Shown: positions 1-6,733 of the stretch, one piece after another
How the letters are laid out: each line of letters starts with the position of its first letter
Numbering within the stretch: the first letter of the stretch is position 1
Origin: Acidobacteriota bacterium
Lineage (GTDB): Bacteria; Acidobacteriota; UBA890
Direction: 5' to 3'
NCBI GenBank assembly: GCA_030609765.1
Contig: JAUWTE010000054.1
Location: forward strand, 1 to 11,184
Length of the DNA: 11,184 nucleotides
Program-made: the position numbers and the translations under genes
Notes under the pieces: generated by a model
What the model was told of the DNA's origin: nothing
Databases searched by the model: none
What the model saw: only the letters and a program-made list of their open reading frames with translations

Positions 1-1011
1 AGTGTTGCGGGCGCTGATGCCGAGCCAGATCGAGAACAACGCCAGCGCGAAGACCGCCAAGACGTAGAGGAAGAATGCCAGGACCCAGAACCCGACATCA
101 CCCCACACCAGCAGCCCTCCTCCCGGTGGCAACAGCATAGAGAGCAGGAACACCATGGTTCCCGCCAGAGCTGGTCGACTCCACCGCGATTCGAGCTCTC
201 CCTTCCAAAATGCCGCCGCCACCATCCCGGCCGTCACCACCATCACGAGAATCTGCTTGAGCGTGAAGTCGGCGCTGTAAAACCAACGAGCCATATCCCC
301 GTTGATGGTGGTGATGATCAGCGAGCCGGCTGTGATGGCTGTGCCCCAGCGAAAGGTCGGGGTGCGCAGCCAAGTGAGGTCATCGCGTGCCGCCACGAGA
401 GCGGAGAGGGCAATGAGTCCAAGCCCCAGAATCGGCAGCACGGGCCGCAGGCCGGCATCTACATAGAGAAACTGCAGCTGGTCGTCGAAGAACCAGCCCG
501 AGCCTCCCCCCATCCAGCCTAGAGTGAGAATACCGATGGGCACGGCAACGGCCGCCTGCGCCACACTTTGCCGGGCGTAGCCCATGGCGAGAGCGCCGAT
601 CATCCAGCCGCAGGTACCCTGCCAGTAGGTGAGCGACAGGTGGAAGGTCTGCGCGAAAAGGAAGATGTTGGCGCCGAGCACGAGAGTGGCCAGAAGCCAC
701 ACTGACTCGGCAACCCTCGGCAGGCCGCGTCTTTCGGCAAGTACCGCCGCAGCCACGACCACCCCGTAGCCACCCAGAAGGACGAGCGTGCGGGTCGTCG
801 GGCCCATTCCGGCCCAGTTGCTGGCTACGAAGAGGATTACGCCGAGACCAGTGAGAACGGCTCCGATGGATCCGAAGATCGCCGCGGCGCGGCCCGATTC
901 CTCCCCTCGCTCGTGTTCCTCGAGGCTGGTGGTGAGCTCGGCGACCTGCTCGACAGTGAGCAGCCCCTGGTTCCGCCAGTGTTGAAGGGCCTTCTCGACG
1001 GCTTTTCGCAT
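1..1011 (-). CDS. DUF2157 family polytopic membrane protein (3' end cut by window edge)
   Basis: Only the first 337 residues are in the window and the frame is open to base 1. The N-terminal ~45 residues are soluble and helical (MRKAVEKALQHW..., with LTVEQVAEL). They are followed by a chain of hydrophobic segments separated by short loops, which predicts an inner-membrane protein with roughly eight or more spans. The pattern of a leading helix, then AIFGSIGAVLTGLGVILFVASNW, then LGANIFLFAQTFHLS, is how the DUF2157 family begins; no biochemical role is established for that family. I chose ATG at 1011 because GGAGG lies 8 bases upstream; an ATG at 1018 is in another frame and too close to that site. 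A weak promoter-like pair (TTGTCC, 17 bases, TACGCT) lies at 1147-1175. The gene is probably separate from gene D upstream, because a terminator-like hairpin lies between them. Confidence 0.85.
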   Translation of the reverse strand, partial: MRKAVEKALQHWRNQGLLTVEQVAELTTSLEEHERGEESGRAAAIFGSIGAVLTGLGVILFVASNWAGMGPTTRTLVLLGGYGVVVAAAVLAERRGLPRVAESVWLLATLVLGANIFLFAQTFHLSLTYWQGTCGWMIGALAMGYARQSVAQAAVAVPIGILTLGWMGGGSGWFFDDQLQFLYVDAGLRPVLPILGLGLIALSALVAARDDLTWLRTPTFRWGTAITAGSLIITTINGDMARWFYSADFTLKQILVMVVTAGMVAAAFWKGELESRWSRPALAGTMVFLLSMLLPPGGGLLVWGDVGFWVLAFFLYVLAVFALALFSIWLGISARNT

Positions 1012-1228
1012 GGACCATGCCTCCGTCGTTGCACCGCCACGTCACCGAGTGGTTCGGCGGGCCGCCTGGGGCCGTGGACAGCCGTGGCTCAGCAGACCTT
1101 ACGGCCCGCTGCTCCTACCGAAAGCTGAAATGGATTGTTGGAGTAGAGCGTATGACGGTTGCTCAGTTCGGACAACGAAGAGAGCGAAATGACGACTACC
1201 CGACTCGATCGCCCTGCCCCGCAAGCAA

Positions 1229-1267
1229 ACGACCGCCCGGGCCGCAAGAACCAGCCCGGGCGGTCGT
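1229..1267 (-). terminator. Rho-independent-type terminator after gene D
   Basis: A perfect 14-bp inverted repeat (1229-1242 with 1254-1267) encloses an 11-base loop. The stem is very GC-rich. Read on the minus strand it is followed by TTGCTTG, a short interrupted T-rich stretch. It starts 26 bases after the stop codon of the 780-residue gene and lies before the DUF2157 gene, so it probably ends the A-D transcript. The T-run is poor, so termination strength is uncertain. Confidence 0.65.
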
Positions 1268-1293
1268 GACGAACGAGGAGAATCACCCCGCTA

Positions 1294-3636
1294 TTAGCTG
1301 TTTTCCTCCTCGCAATCGCAGGGTGGGCAGGGCTGGGCCAGCGCGAAGGCTGCTGTGTCTGCGTGATCGTACCCGCTCAGCCTCGAGTAGCCGTTCGTGG
1401 CCGTCGCGTGCACGGCCAGCCGCTCGGCGAAGGCCGCATTGGCGCAGCTTCCGAGCAGAGCCCCGACGGAGACCAGCTTCTCGTAGGTGAAACCACCCAC
1501 CTGCAGGAATCCACCTGTCCCAGCCGCTCCCGAGGTGCCCGACGTCGACGCAATACCGATCGGGGGTCCAGTGGCCTTGCGGGTGTTGAACCCATAGGTG
1601 GCGAAGCCGTTGGCGTGCCGGGCCACGAAGGAAAGCAGGGCCTGGTCGGCCAAAGATCCATACTCGTGGAAGCCACACAGCGGATCCGGCGGCACGTCGC
1701 CGGCCAGCGGCTGGATCTCCGCGAAGCAGTGATTGTTGTCAACACGGACCACCATCCTGAAACCCATGGTGTCACCCGTGGAGTTCAGGATCCGGTTGTA
1801 TGCGGTGACCGGCGAGGTGGTGACGGTACCTGTGCCGAACGGGGCGTCCTGATCGGTGATCCTCAGGTCGATCCCCTCGACCGTCCAGTTCACCTTCGCC
1901 CCGGTGGCGTCAAAGAGCTCCAGAATGAGCTCGTAGCGCCCTGCGGCCAGGTCGTCTGCCGCCGGGAAGGGCGGTGGGCTCGCCGGCGTGCCCGGCAACG
2001 AACCGGTCTCGAAATAGGCGGTTGCGAGATCGATATGCTCGTTCAAGATGATCCACTCCACCCCCGCGGGCGGCGAGGCCGGCCGAATCCGGAACAGATC
2101 GGGAATCGGGGCAATCGGTGCGGGCCCCGAGGTTGGCATCGGCCCCATGGGGTCGGACGGGTAGCTGGTTCCCAGCTTGTAGTGCCGGTAAACGGCACGC
2201 GTCAGGGGCTTATGGGGCCCTCCGACAGGAACCGTCGACAGGTCCACCATGGTCCCGACGCCATCGGGCCCACTGAGACGCTGGTACGACCACCGGTAGT
2301 AGGGAATGTTCTTGCCATCGATCAGGGCCGTGCGACTGAAGTCGACGCGCGGCTCGAGCGTGGCGCCGAACGGCTGGCCGGCGGTTGTCAATCCCTCATG
2401 GGCAGAGCCTGCCGCATCGGTCTGGATCTCGCGAACGGCCACACCATTGCAGATTGACAGAACGACTACCTGGCAGCCCGGCAGATCCGGCTCGCCATCG
2501 CAGCCCGGCAGCCGGGGATCGGAGACGTGGATCGTCACCTCAGTGCCACAATCGTAATTCCAATGCGTGTTGCAGGCGATCGGCGGCCGGTGGACCGTTT
2601 CGAAGCCACCGCCGAAGTCATACTCGACCCAGAAGAAGAGGTCGGGCCGGTCACCCCAGCAGGGGTACGAGATGATGGTTTCGAAGCGGCCGTGCGCGTC
2701 GGTGGTGACGACGGCGAGCTCATCGCAGCGGAAGCGCCACCACCACCTCGGCCAGATGCACAACCAAGGAAGAATCAGCTTCCAGTTGGCCACCAGGGTC
2801 TCGCGGATGATCGAGATCGAATCGCTGTGTAGGCGAGCGTAGATCTCGGCGTCGAGGGCGATCGCTCTGGAAGCCGCTCGAACCCGCGCTGGCGACTGCG
2901 AGCCAAGCTCTTCGAGACGAAGCGCAGGTGGCTCGGGCTGCGGGTTGAAACCGACCGCCGAGCCAGGATCGAAACGGGCGGGAGGCTCGGGCTGCGGGTT
3001 GAAGCCGACCGCCGACCCAGGATCGAAACGGTCGCCGCCCGGGGCGAACCGATACAGCGGCCTCTCGAACGGCACGGGGTCCGGGCGGGGGCCGGGCGGC
3101 TGTGGAATCGGAGGATCGCGGAGCACCTCGAGCAGATCGTCCCGCAACCGCAATAGATCGAGCTCAGGGAGCTTCCGGATCAGCCAGGGAATTCGGTCGA
3201 CCTCGCAGATGTGCACCCGCGCGTCGCAAACTGCGCGATTGTCGCTGCTCCGCAAGATCTGGCCGCGAACCCAGCAGGAGCACAGCGGCCAGCGATCAAT
3301 GATGATCCCAGGTATATCGATTATCTTGATCGGTCCGGCATCCGGTCCGGCATGCAGTACCGGCTCGTAGGCGCCAAGGCGCTCCATCAGCGTCAGAGTC
3401 GGCTCCTCGTCCCTGAAGCTATCTTCTGCGGGGATGAGGAAGACCCGGGCGCGTCCGATATCGGCCTCCGGCACGCTGAGCGCGACCTTGCCCGCCTTCG
3501 CCTCGGCAGAATCGAGTAGATCTCCTCGGTTGTTGAACGCAAATGCAAGCAAATTGCCCTTGAAATCGGGCCGCGCTGCGGTAGAGACCTCGAATGTCAA
3601 ACGTTTCGTTCCATCTTGAGATTTCTTTGCAGTCAT
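1294..3636 (-). CDS. Gene D: 780-aa multi-domain beta-rich protein with transthyretin-like segments and FNPQPEPP repeats
   Basis: I do not recognise a named function. Visible regions: residues 10-95, a beta-type domain; 122-147, VRGQILRSSDNRAVCDARV, like the first strands of a transthyretin/carboxypeptidase-regulatory fold; 150-175, a charged amphipathic helix; 175-240, a proline-rich linker holding two identical 18-residue units with GFNPQPEPPA; 284-304, six tryptophans and two cysteines; 305-375, VVTTDAHGRFET through NTHWNYDCGTEVTIHV, which looks like the rest of the same fold; 565-640, a second beta domain (AGRYELILELFDATGAKV, FRMVVRVDNN); 660-765, an Ala/Gly-rich region. The tail carries CPPCDC before an acidic end. 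There is no signal peptide or membrane span. The ATG at 3636 has AGGA 7 bases upstream. It is the last gene of the cassette, 88 bases after gene C. The fold reading is inference from motif style; the coding call is secure. Confidence 0.85.
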   Translation of the reverse strand: MTAKKSQDGTKRLTFEVSTAARPDFKGNLLAFAFNNRGDLLDSAEAKAGKVALSVPEADIGRARVFLIPAEDSFRDEEPTLTLMERLGAYEPVLHAGPDAGPIKIIDIPGIIIDRWPLCSCWVRGQILRSSDNRAVCDARVHICEVDRIPWLIRKLPELDLLRLRDDLLEVLRDPPIPQPPGPRPDPVPFERPLYRFAPGGDRFDPGSAVGFNPQPEPPARFDPGSAVGFNPQPEPPALRLEELGSQSPARVRAASRAIALDAEIYARLHSDSISIIRETLVANWKLILPWLCIWPRWWWRFRCDELAVVTTDAHGRFETIISYPCWGDRPDLFFWVEYDFGGGFETVHRPPIACNTHWNYDCGTEVTIHVSDPRLPGCDGEPDLPGCQVVVLSICNGVAVREIQTDAAGSAHEGLTTAGQPFGATLEPRVDFSRTALIDGKNIPYYRWSYQRLSGPDGVGTMVDLSTVPVGGPHKPLTRAVYRHYKLGTSYPSDPMGPMPTSGPAPIAPIPDLFRIRPASPPAGVEWIILNEHIDLATAYFETGSLPGTPASPPPFPAADDLAAGRYELILELFDATGAKVNWTVEGIDLRITDQDAPFGTGTVTTSPVTAYNRILNSTGDTMGFRMVVRVDNNHCFAEIQPLAGDVPPDPLCGFHEYGSLADQALLSFVARHANGFATYGFNTRKATGPPIGIASTSGTSGAAGTGGFLQVGGFTYEKLVSVGALLGSCANAAFAERLAVHATATNGYSRLSGYDHADTAAFALAQPCPPCDCEEENS
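2923..3030. repeat. Tandem duplication of a 54-bp unit inside gene D
   Basis: Two head-to-tail 54-bp units (3030-2977 and 2976-2923 in coding direction) each encode the same 18 residues, RFDPGSAVGFNPQPEPPA (protein positions 203-220 and 221-238). The DNA copies differ at five positions. All five are third-codon, synonymous changes: two Gly, two Pro and one Ala codon. The unit sits in the proline-rich linker between the two transthyretin-like parts. Confidence 0.95.
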
Positions 3637-3724
3637 TGGAGTTTCCTTTCTTCACTTCAAGAATCCAGCTGGGCCGTGAGGGGTCAGGGTGGACGCACAG
3701 AGCTACGAGGGTGAGGTCGTGGCC

Positions 3725-4435
3725 CTAGCGGCGCCGCTCTCCCGGTTTCTGCCAGCGGAACTTGTCGCGCTCGCCTTTCTGGCGCGGCCCGTCGTCGGGC
3801 TTCGCCAGAGAAACGGCGATCGCGGACTTGTCGGCTTCGACGTTGAAGACGACCCCCTGCGCAGCACCGACCTTGACCTTCGAAGGTTTGAAGCCCTTTT
3901 CCGTCACCACTACGGTCTCCGGCGGCGACGGCAAATACGGCTTCTTGCCGGCCTCTGGATAGGCAACCGTGATCTGCCCCTTCCCCTCCCCGCTACGGTT
4001 GGTCATCTCGTAGGTTCCCGGGCGCAGGAGAGAGGCGACGAACAGGTCACCTTTCCTGAGGTTGCGAGTGTCGAAGACCCGCTTCGGCTTTCCCTTGCCG
4101 AGCTTGTCCAGCCGAACCGAGAAGCCTCCTGGGCCCTGCGACACGTACAGGAGAAGGTAGCTCTCCGGCGCCAGCGAATAGTCTGGCGCCTTGTGTGCCT
4201 CCCGTTGCCGGCGGCGGTGCGGAGCCAAGGCCGACAGATCGACATCCGCCTGCCGGTCCTTGAAGTCTGCGTCGACCGATACGTTGAACGTCGCCACCTC
4301 GGACCCACCCCTGTAAACAGTGCCCTGGTAGTTCCCCTCATCGGGGAGGGGATGGGCGACCATGCCCAGGACGGCCAGGCTAGAGCTTTCGACAACCGTC
4401 TGCTGGAGCGCAAATGTGTTGACTCGTGCTTTCAT
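3725..4435 (-). CDS. Gene C: 236-aa beta-rich (Ig/cupredoxin-like) protein of unknown function
   Basis: No named family is recognised with confidence. Residues 34-68 (GNYQGTVYRGGSEVATFNVSVDAD) read as a beta-sandwich half. Residues 88-160 (YLLLYVSQGPGGFSVRLDKL, then LRKGDLFVASLLRPGTYEMTN and GQITVAYP) resemble a cupredoxin-like or plug-type beta domain. Residues 172-210 (TVVVTEKGFKPSKVKVGAAQGVVFNVEADKSAIAVSL) repeat that style. No Cys/His/Met set for copper is visible; the protein has no cysteine at all. The last 26 residues are strongly basic and probably disordered. There is no signal peptide. The ATG at 4435 follows the stop of gene B by only 2 bases, with GGGAG upstream, so it is co-transcribed and probably translationally coupled. 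The stop is TAG at 3725. The coding call is strong; the fold is an inference. Confidence 0.85.
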   Translation of the reverse strand: MKARVNTFALQQTVVESSSLAVLGMVAHPLPDEGNYQGTVYRGGSEVATFNVSVDADFKDRQADVDLSALAPHRRRQREAHKAPDYSLAPESYLLLYVSQGPGGFSVRLDKLGKGKPKRVFDTRNLRKGDLFVASLLRPGTYEMTNRSGEGKGQITVAYPEAGKKPYLPSPPETVVVTEKGFKPSKVKVGAAQGVVFNVEADKSAIAVSLAKPDDGPRQKGERDKFRWQKPGERRR

Positions 4436-4437
4436 GA

Positions 4438-5355
4438 TCAGGCTCCCACGTCTGCCGTAAGAATCATCTCGTCATCGGTAATGTTGACGCCGACGCCTCG
4501 CACCGGAATCTTCACCGGGATCAGCGGCCCGTCGTAGTCGAGGACCGGGAGGGGGTCCTCGAGCTCGAAAATCGGGTACCGATTGGCGAAGTAGTCCGCC
4601 ACGATGGTCGCGACGAAGTCGAGGATGCCGATGCTCACGCCGAGCAGGTTGCTCAACCACTCGTCGATGTCATCCGCAATATCCAGAATCGCGCGAACCA
4701 GATCGACAATTGGGCCCAGAATGGCCTTGATCAGGTCCCGGACCCAGCCGGGCAGGAAGCCCTGGAGGCCGTCAACGACGTGCTCGATGGCCTGATCCAA
4801 GATGTTGCCGACAGTGTCCGCGATATCAATAGGATCGATGTCCAGCCAGATGGGATCGAGCAGAAACTGCCACTTGTCCGGAACGTTCGCATCCTCCGCA
4901 TCGAGGTTGGTCATTCCCGGCGTGCGGCCCGGATCGACGAAGTGACGGGTGTTGATGCGAAAGGATCCGGAGATCTCGCTTTCGACGAGACCGCTGATGT
5001 CGATGGGAAGGTTGATGTCAGGATCCGCGGAAAAGATGCAGATGCGTGGAACCCGCACCACGCACCCGACGAACGGCAGCGCGAGGATGCAGAACCCGCC
5101 GATGCAGATCTCCGGAATGTCGATTCCGAAGCTGAGCTGCAGCGGGTCATAGACCACGTCGAGCTCGCTCACGAGAACCGAGTTGTCGTTTTGAAGGTCG
5201 ACGGTGCCGTCCTCGAGCCGAAAGCCTACGTTCCAGGCGACGCTAAACGGTCCGAGATCGGCACTGCCCGAGGTCGACTCCGAGATGTTGTCCCTCACCG
5301 TGGCAAAGAGACGACGGAAAGTATCTTCAGATGCAGCTACTGTCAGATGACTCAT
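4438..5355 (-). CDS. Gene B: 305-aa cysteine-containing amphipathic protein, possibly TULIP-like
   Basis: Function unknown. Residues 35-140 alternate as beta strands and include a cysteine cluster with spacing C-x4-C-x8-C-x7-C (C84, C89, C98, C106) in EICIGGFCILALPFVGC. Residues 180-258 form a long run of amphipathic helices (DQAIEHVVDGLQGFLPGWV, IKAILGPIVDLVRAILDIAD). The end returns to strands: EDPLPVLDYDG, LIPVKIPVRGVGVNI, MILTADVGA. A helix-plus-sheet protein with many buried-type aliphatics would fit a TULIP-like lipid-binding fold, but this is inference. No signal peptide is seen. I chose ATG at 5355 because it overlaps the stop of gene A as ATGA; the frame stays open 109 codons further upstream, but there it overlaps gene A and reads as Arg/Pro-rich out-of-frame sequence. 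The motif EDPLPxLxxDG is shared with gene A. Confidence 0.87.
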   Translation of the reverse strand: MSHLTVAASEDTFRRLFATVRDNISESTSGSADLGPFSVAWNVGFRLEDGTVDLQNDNSVLVSELDVVYDPLQLSFGIDIPEICIGGFCILALPFVGCVVRVPRICIFSADPDINLPIDISGLVESEISGSFRINTRHFVDPGRTPGMTNLDAEDANVPDKWQFLLDPIWLDIDPIDIADTVGNILDQAIEHVVDGLQGFLPGWVRDLIKAILGPIVDLVRAILDIADDIDEWLSNLLGVSIGILDFVATIVADYFANRYPIFELEDPLPVLDYDGPLIPVKIPVRGVGVNITDDEMILTADVGA

Positions 5356-6215
5356 GGCGACACCCCTACGTTGACGAACACCTTGATCTGATCTTCCTCG
5401 AGGGCCGGGTTGCTTGGGACGGCCCCAGAAGTTGGCGTCGGGGAGATCGCCAGAGTGGCGAAATTGCCCATCTCGAAGATCATCGTGTCGAGCGCGATCC
5501 TCACCCTCGGCAGGATGCCGACGCGCAGCGTGGCCGCGATGTAGCACTCGAGGCTGTTCTCGAGGCCCTCGGGGCGGATGTCGACGATCTCGACGTCGTC
5601 GAGCCGCACTGCTAGCTGTTCGCCGGTCGGGGTTCGCAGGACCTCCATGTGGACGATGGCGAAGAGCTGCAGGCAGAAGCACTCGACCTCTCGCCCCGGG
5701 ATGGGCACGATCGGGCCGCGCTCGCGATCCTCTTCACGCTTGCCGGTGGGATCCTTCTCGTCCTGGCCCGGAAGCTTGATGGGAGGATGTTCGAAGGTGT
5801 CGCCGTAGTAGTCCTGAATCCTCTTATCAGGGCAGGCGATGCCACCACAGACCTCGGCATGAAGTGCCATCCTCTGCGTTCCGAGCGGAGGACTCAGCTC
5901 GGGCGGCAAGCTGATGATATTTCCTCGATGGATGTCGAGCTCGAGCTTCGTGAGCTGAAAACAGAAATTCACCCCCAGCAGGCCGTCGGTGCCCAGAAGC
6001 GGCAACGGATCCTCGACCGTTATGAGTGGATTGCCGCGGCGGGTCACTTCCGGGTGAGCCTCGATCTTGCGGCAGAGCAGGCCCGGGTTCACCGCGAACA
6101 TCTGGGTCCCGTAGTTGAACAGTGATGGACGTTGCTGCATGAGGTGACGGCCAATGAGATTGAGGCCATCCTCGTGGACAGAGCCGAAGACATCACAGTT
6201 ATCCGTGAATGCCAT
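5352..6215 (-). CDS. Gene A: 287-aa uncharacterised protein, first main gene of the cassette
   Basis: I do not recognise a family. The N-terminus (MAFTDNCDVFGSVHEDGLN, RHLMQQRPSLFNYGTQMF) is soluble, with no signal peptide. Residues 64-103 (PLITVEDPLPLLGTDGLLGV, CFQLTKLELDI) and 175-255 (VECFCLQLFAIVHMEVL, LAVRLDDVEIVDIRPEGLE, LRVGILPRVRIAL) read as long beta strands. A charged, Pro/Gly/Lys/Glu-rich loop at about 140-172 separates them. Cysteines occur as CGGIAC and CFC. The start ATG at 6215 has a near-ideal Shine-Dalgarno, GGAGGTGA at 6219-6226. The stop overlaps the start of gene B by four bases (ATGA), so the two are translationally coupled. It shares the EDPLPxLxxDG motif with gene B. 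Together these suggest a paired, structurally related A/B unit; that is inference. Confidence 0.87.
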   Translation of the reverse strand: MAFTDNCDVFGSVHEDGLNLIGRHLMQQRPSLFNYGTQMFAVNPGLLCRKIEAHPEVTRRGNPLITVEDPLPLLGTDGLLGVNFCFQLTKLELDIHRGNIISLPPELSPPLGTQRMALHAEVCGGIACPDKRIQDYYGDTFEHPPIKLPGQDEKDPTGKREEDRERGPIVPIPGREVECFCLQLFAIVHMEVLRTPTGEQLAVRLDDVEIVDIRPEGLENSLECYIAATLRVGILPRVRIALDTMIFEMGNFATLAISPTPTSGAVPSNPALEEDQIKVFVNVGVSP

Positions 6216-6252
6216 GGGTCACCTCCACGATGCTCCCTTGTCTGGGGTCCAT
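6199..6252 (-). CDS. Possible 17-aa leader ORF overlapping the start of gene A
   Basis: ATG at 6252 opens 17 codons, MDPRQGSIVEVTHGIHG, ending TAA at 6199. It is preceded by GAGGAGG (6258-6264), with 5 bases between GGAGG and the ATG, the best ribosome-binding site in the window. It is in a different frame from gene A and runs 17 bases past that gene's start, so gene A's own Shine-Dalgarno lies inside it. This is the layout expected of a coupling leader peptide. It is too short to judge by composition and could be chance, but the strength of the site is unusual. Confidence 0.35.
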   Translation of the reverse strand: MDPRQGSIVEVTHGIHG

Positions 6253-6733
6253 GCGTTCCTCCTCTGGTCTTCGAGTCGAGCGAGTCGACGCGATGCTCAG
6301 ATACGTACAGGTGGACATGCTTCAGCCGTTGCGCCGTGGTGAGCGTACGGCCGTGATGCGGCTATTCTCCTGATCCCCAGACAGGTGAGATCGGCATGAT
6401 TCCACAGTGCCGTGGCCCTGTCTATAGTTTTTTTGAGTAGTCAAAGATCCGATTATTTCTTTATTTATCGGTACTTATGCTTATCGGGAAGGTGTGTGAT
6501 GCGCCCATTTCGAAGGCGCACGAATCCCTATCTCCAGAGCAGACAGGGCGCCAGCCTCGGTGAAGTCCTCGACTTTGAATCAGCTATTCAAAATCGCGGT
6601 GGGCCGGATACTCGTAGTGATCGATCACACCGGCGAGCGCGGTCTTGCCGCACAAGCGGGCGGAATAGGCACGCACGCACTCCGGCTGATGGGGCCGACA
6701 GGCAGCCGGCGGGAACGGTGGGGGACGACGGAG
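6216..6733. other. 518-bp intergenic region upstream of the A-D cassette
   Basis: Apart from the leader ORF at its left end I see no convincing gene. Bases about 6420-6490 are sharply AT-rich for this genome and contain TATAGA (minus strand) and two direct copies of TTATCGG at 6465-6471 and 6481-6487 (16-base period), so this is the likely promoter region of the cassette. No clean -35/-10 pair with 17-base spacing was found. A 7-bp inverted repeat TTTGAAT/ATTCAAA (6574-6592), a 12-bp palindrome GTGATCGATCAC (6617-6628) and a 7-bp hairpin CCGGCTG/CAGCCGG (6682-6709) lie between that island and the CsgG-like gene. The hairpin is 24 bases past that gene's stop and lacks a T-run. Open frames on the plus strand here read as Arg-rich, low-plausibility protein. 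Confidence 0.6.

Noticed and set aside
1363..2457. A 364-codon plus-strand open frame across gene D.
   Set aside because: Antisense to gene D, Arg/Gly-rich and without domain features; gene D has the ribosome site and operon position.
5356..5682. A 109-codon N-terminal extension of gene B.
   Set aside because: It overlaps gene A out of frame and is Arg/Pro-rich; ATG 5355 gives the coupled ATGA arrangement.
6574..6592. Inverted repeat TTTGAAT/ATTCAAA considered as a terminator.
   Set aside because: The stem is AT-rich and weak, there is no T-run, and it lies about 140 bases past the gene end.
6617..6628. 12-bp palindrome GTGATCGATCAC downstream of the CsgG-like gene.
   Set aside because: A perfect 12-bp palindrome is expected a few times by chance in 11 kb, and this one is not placed near a promoter; kept only as a note in the intergenic entry.
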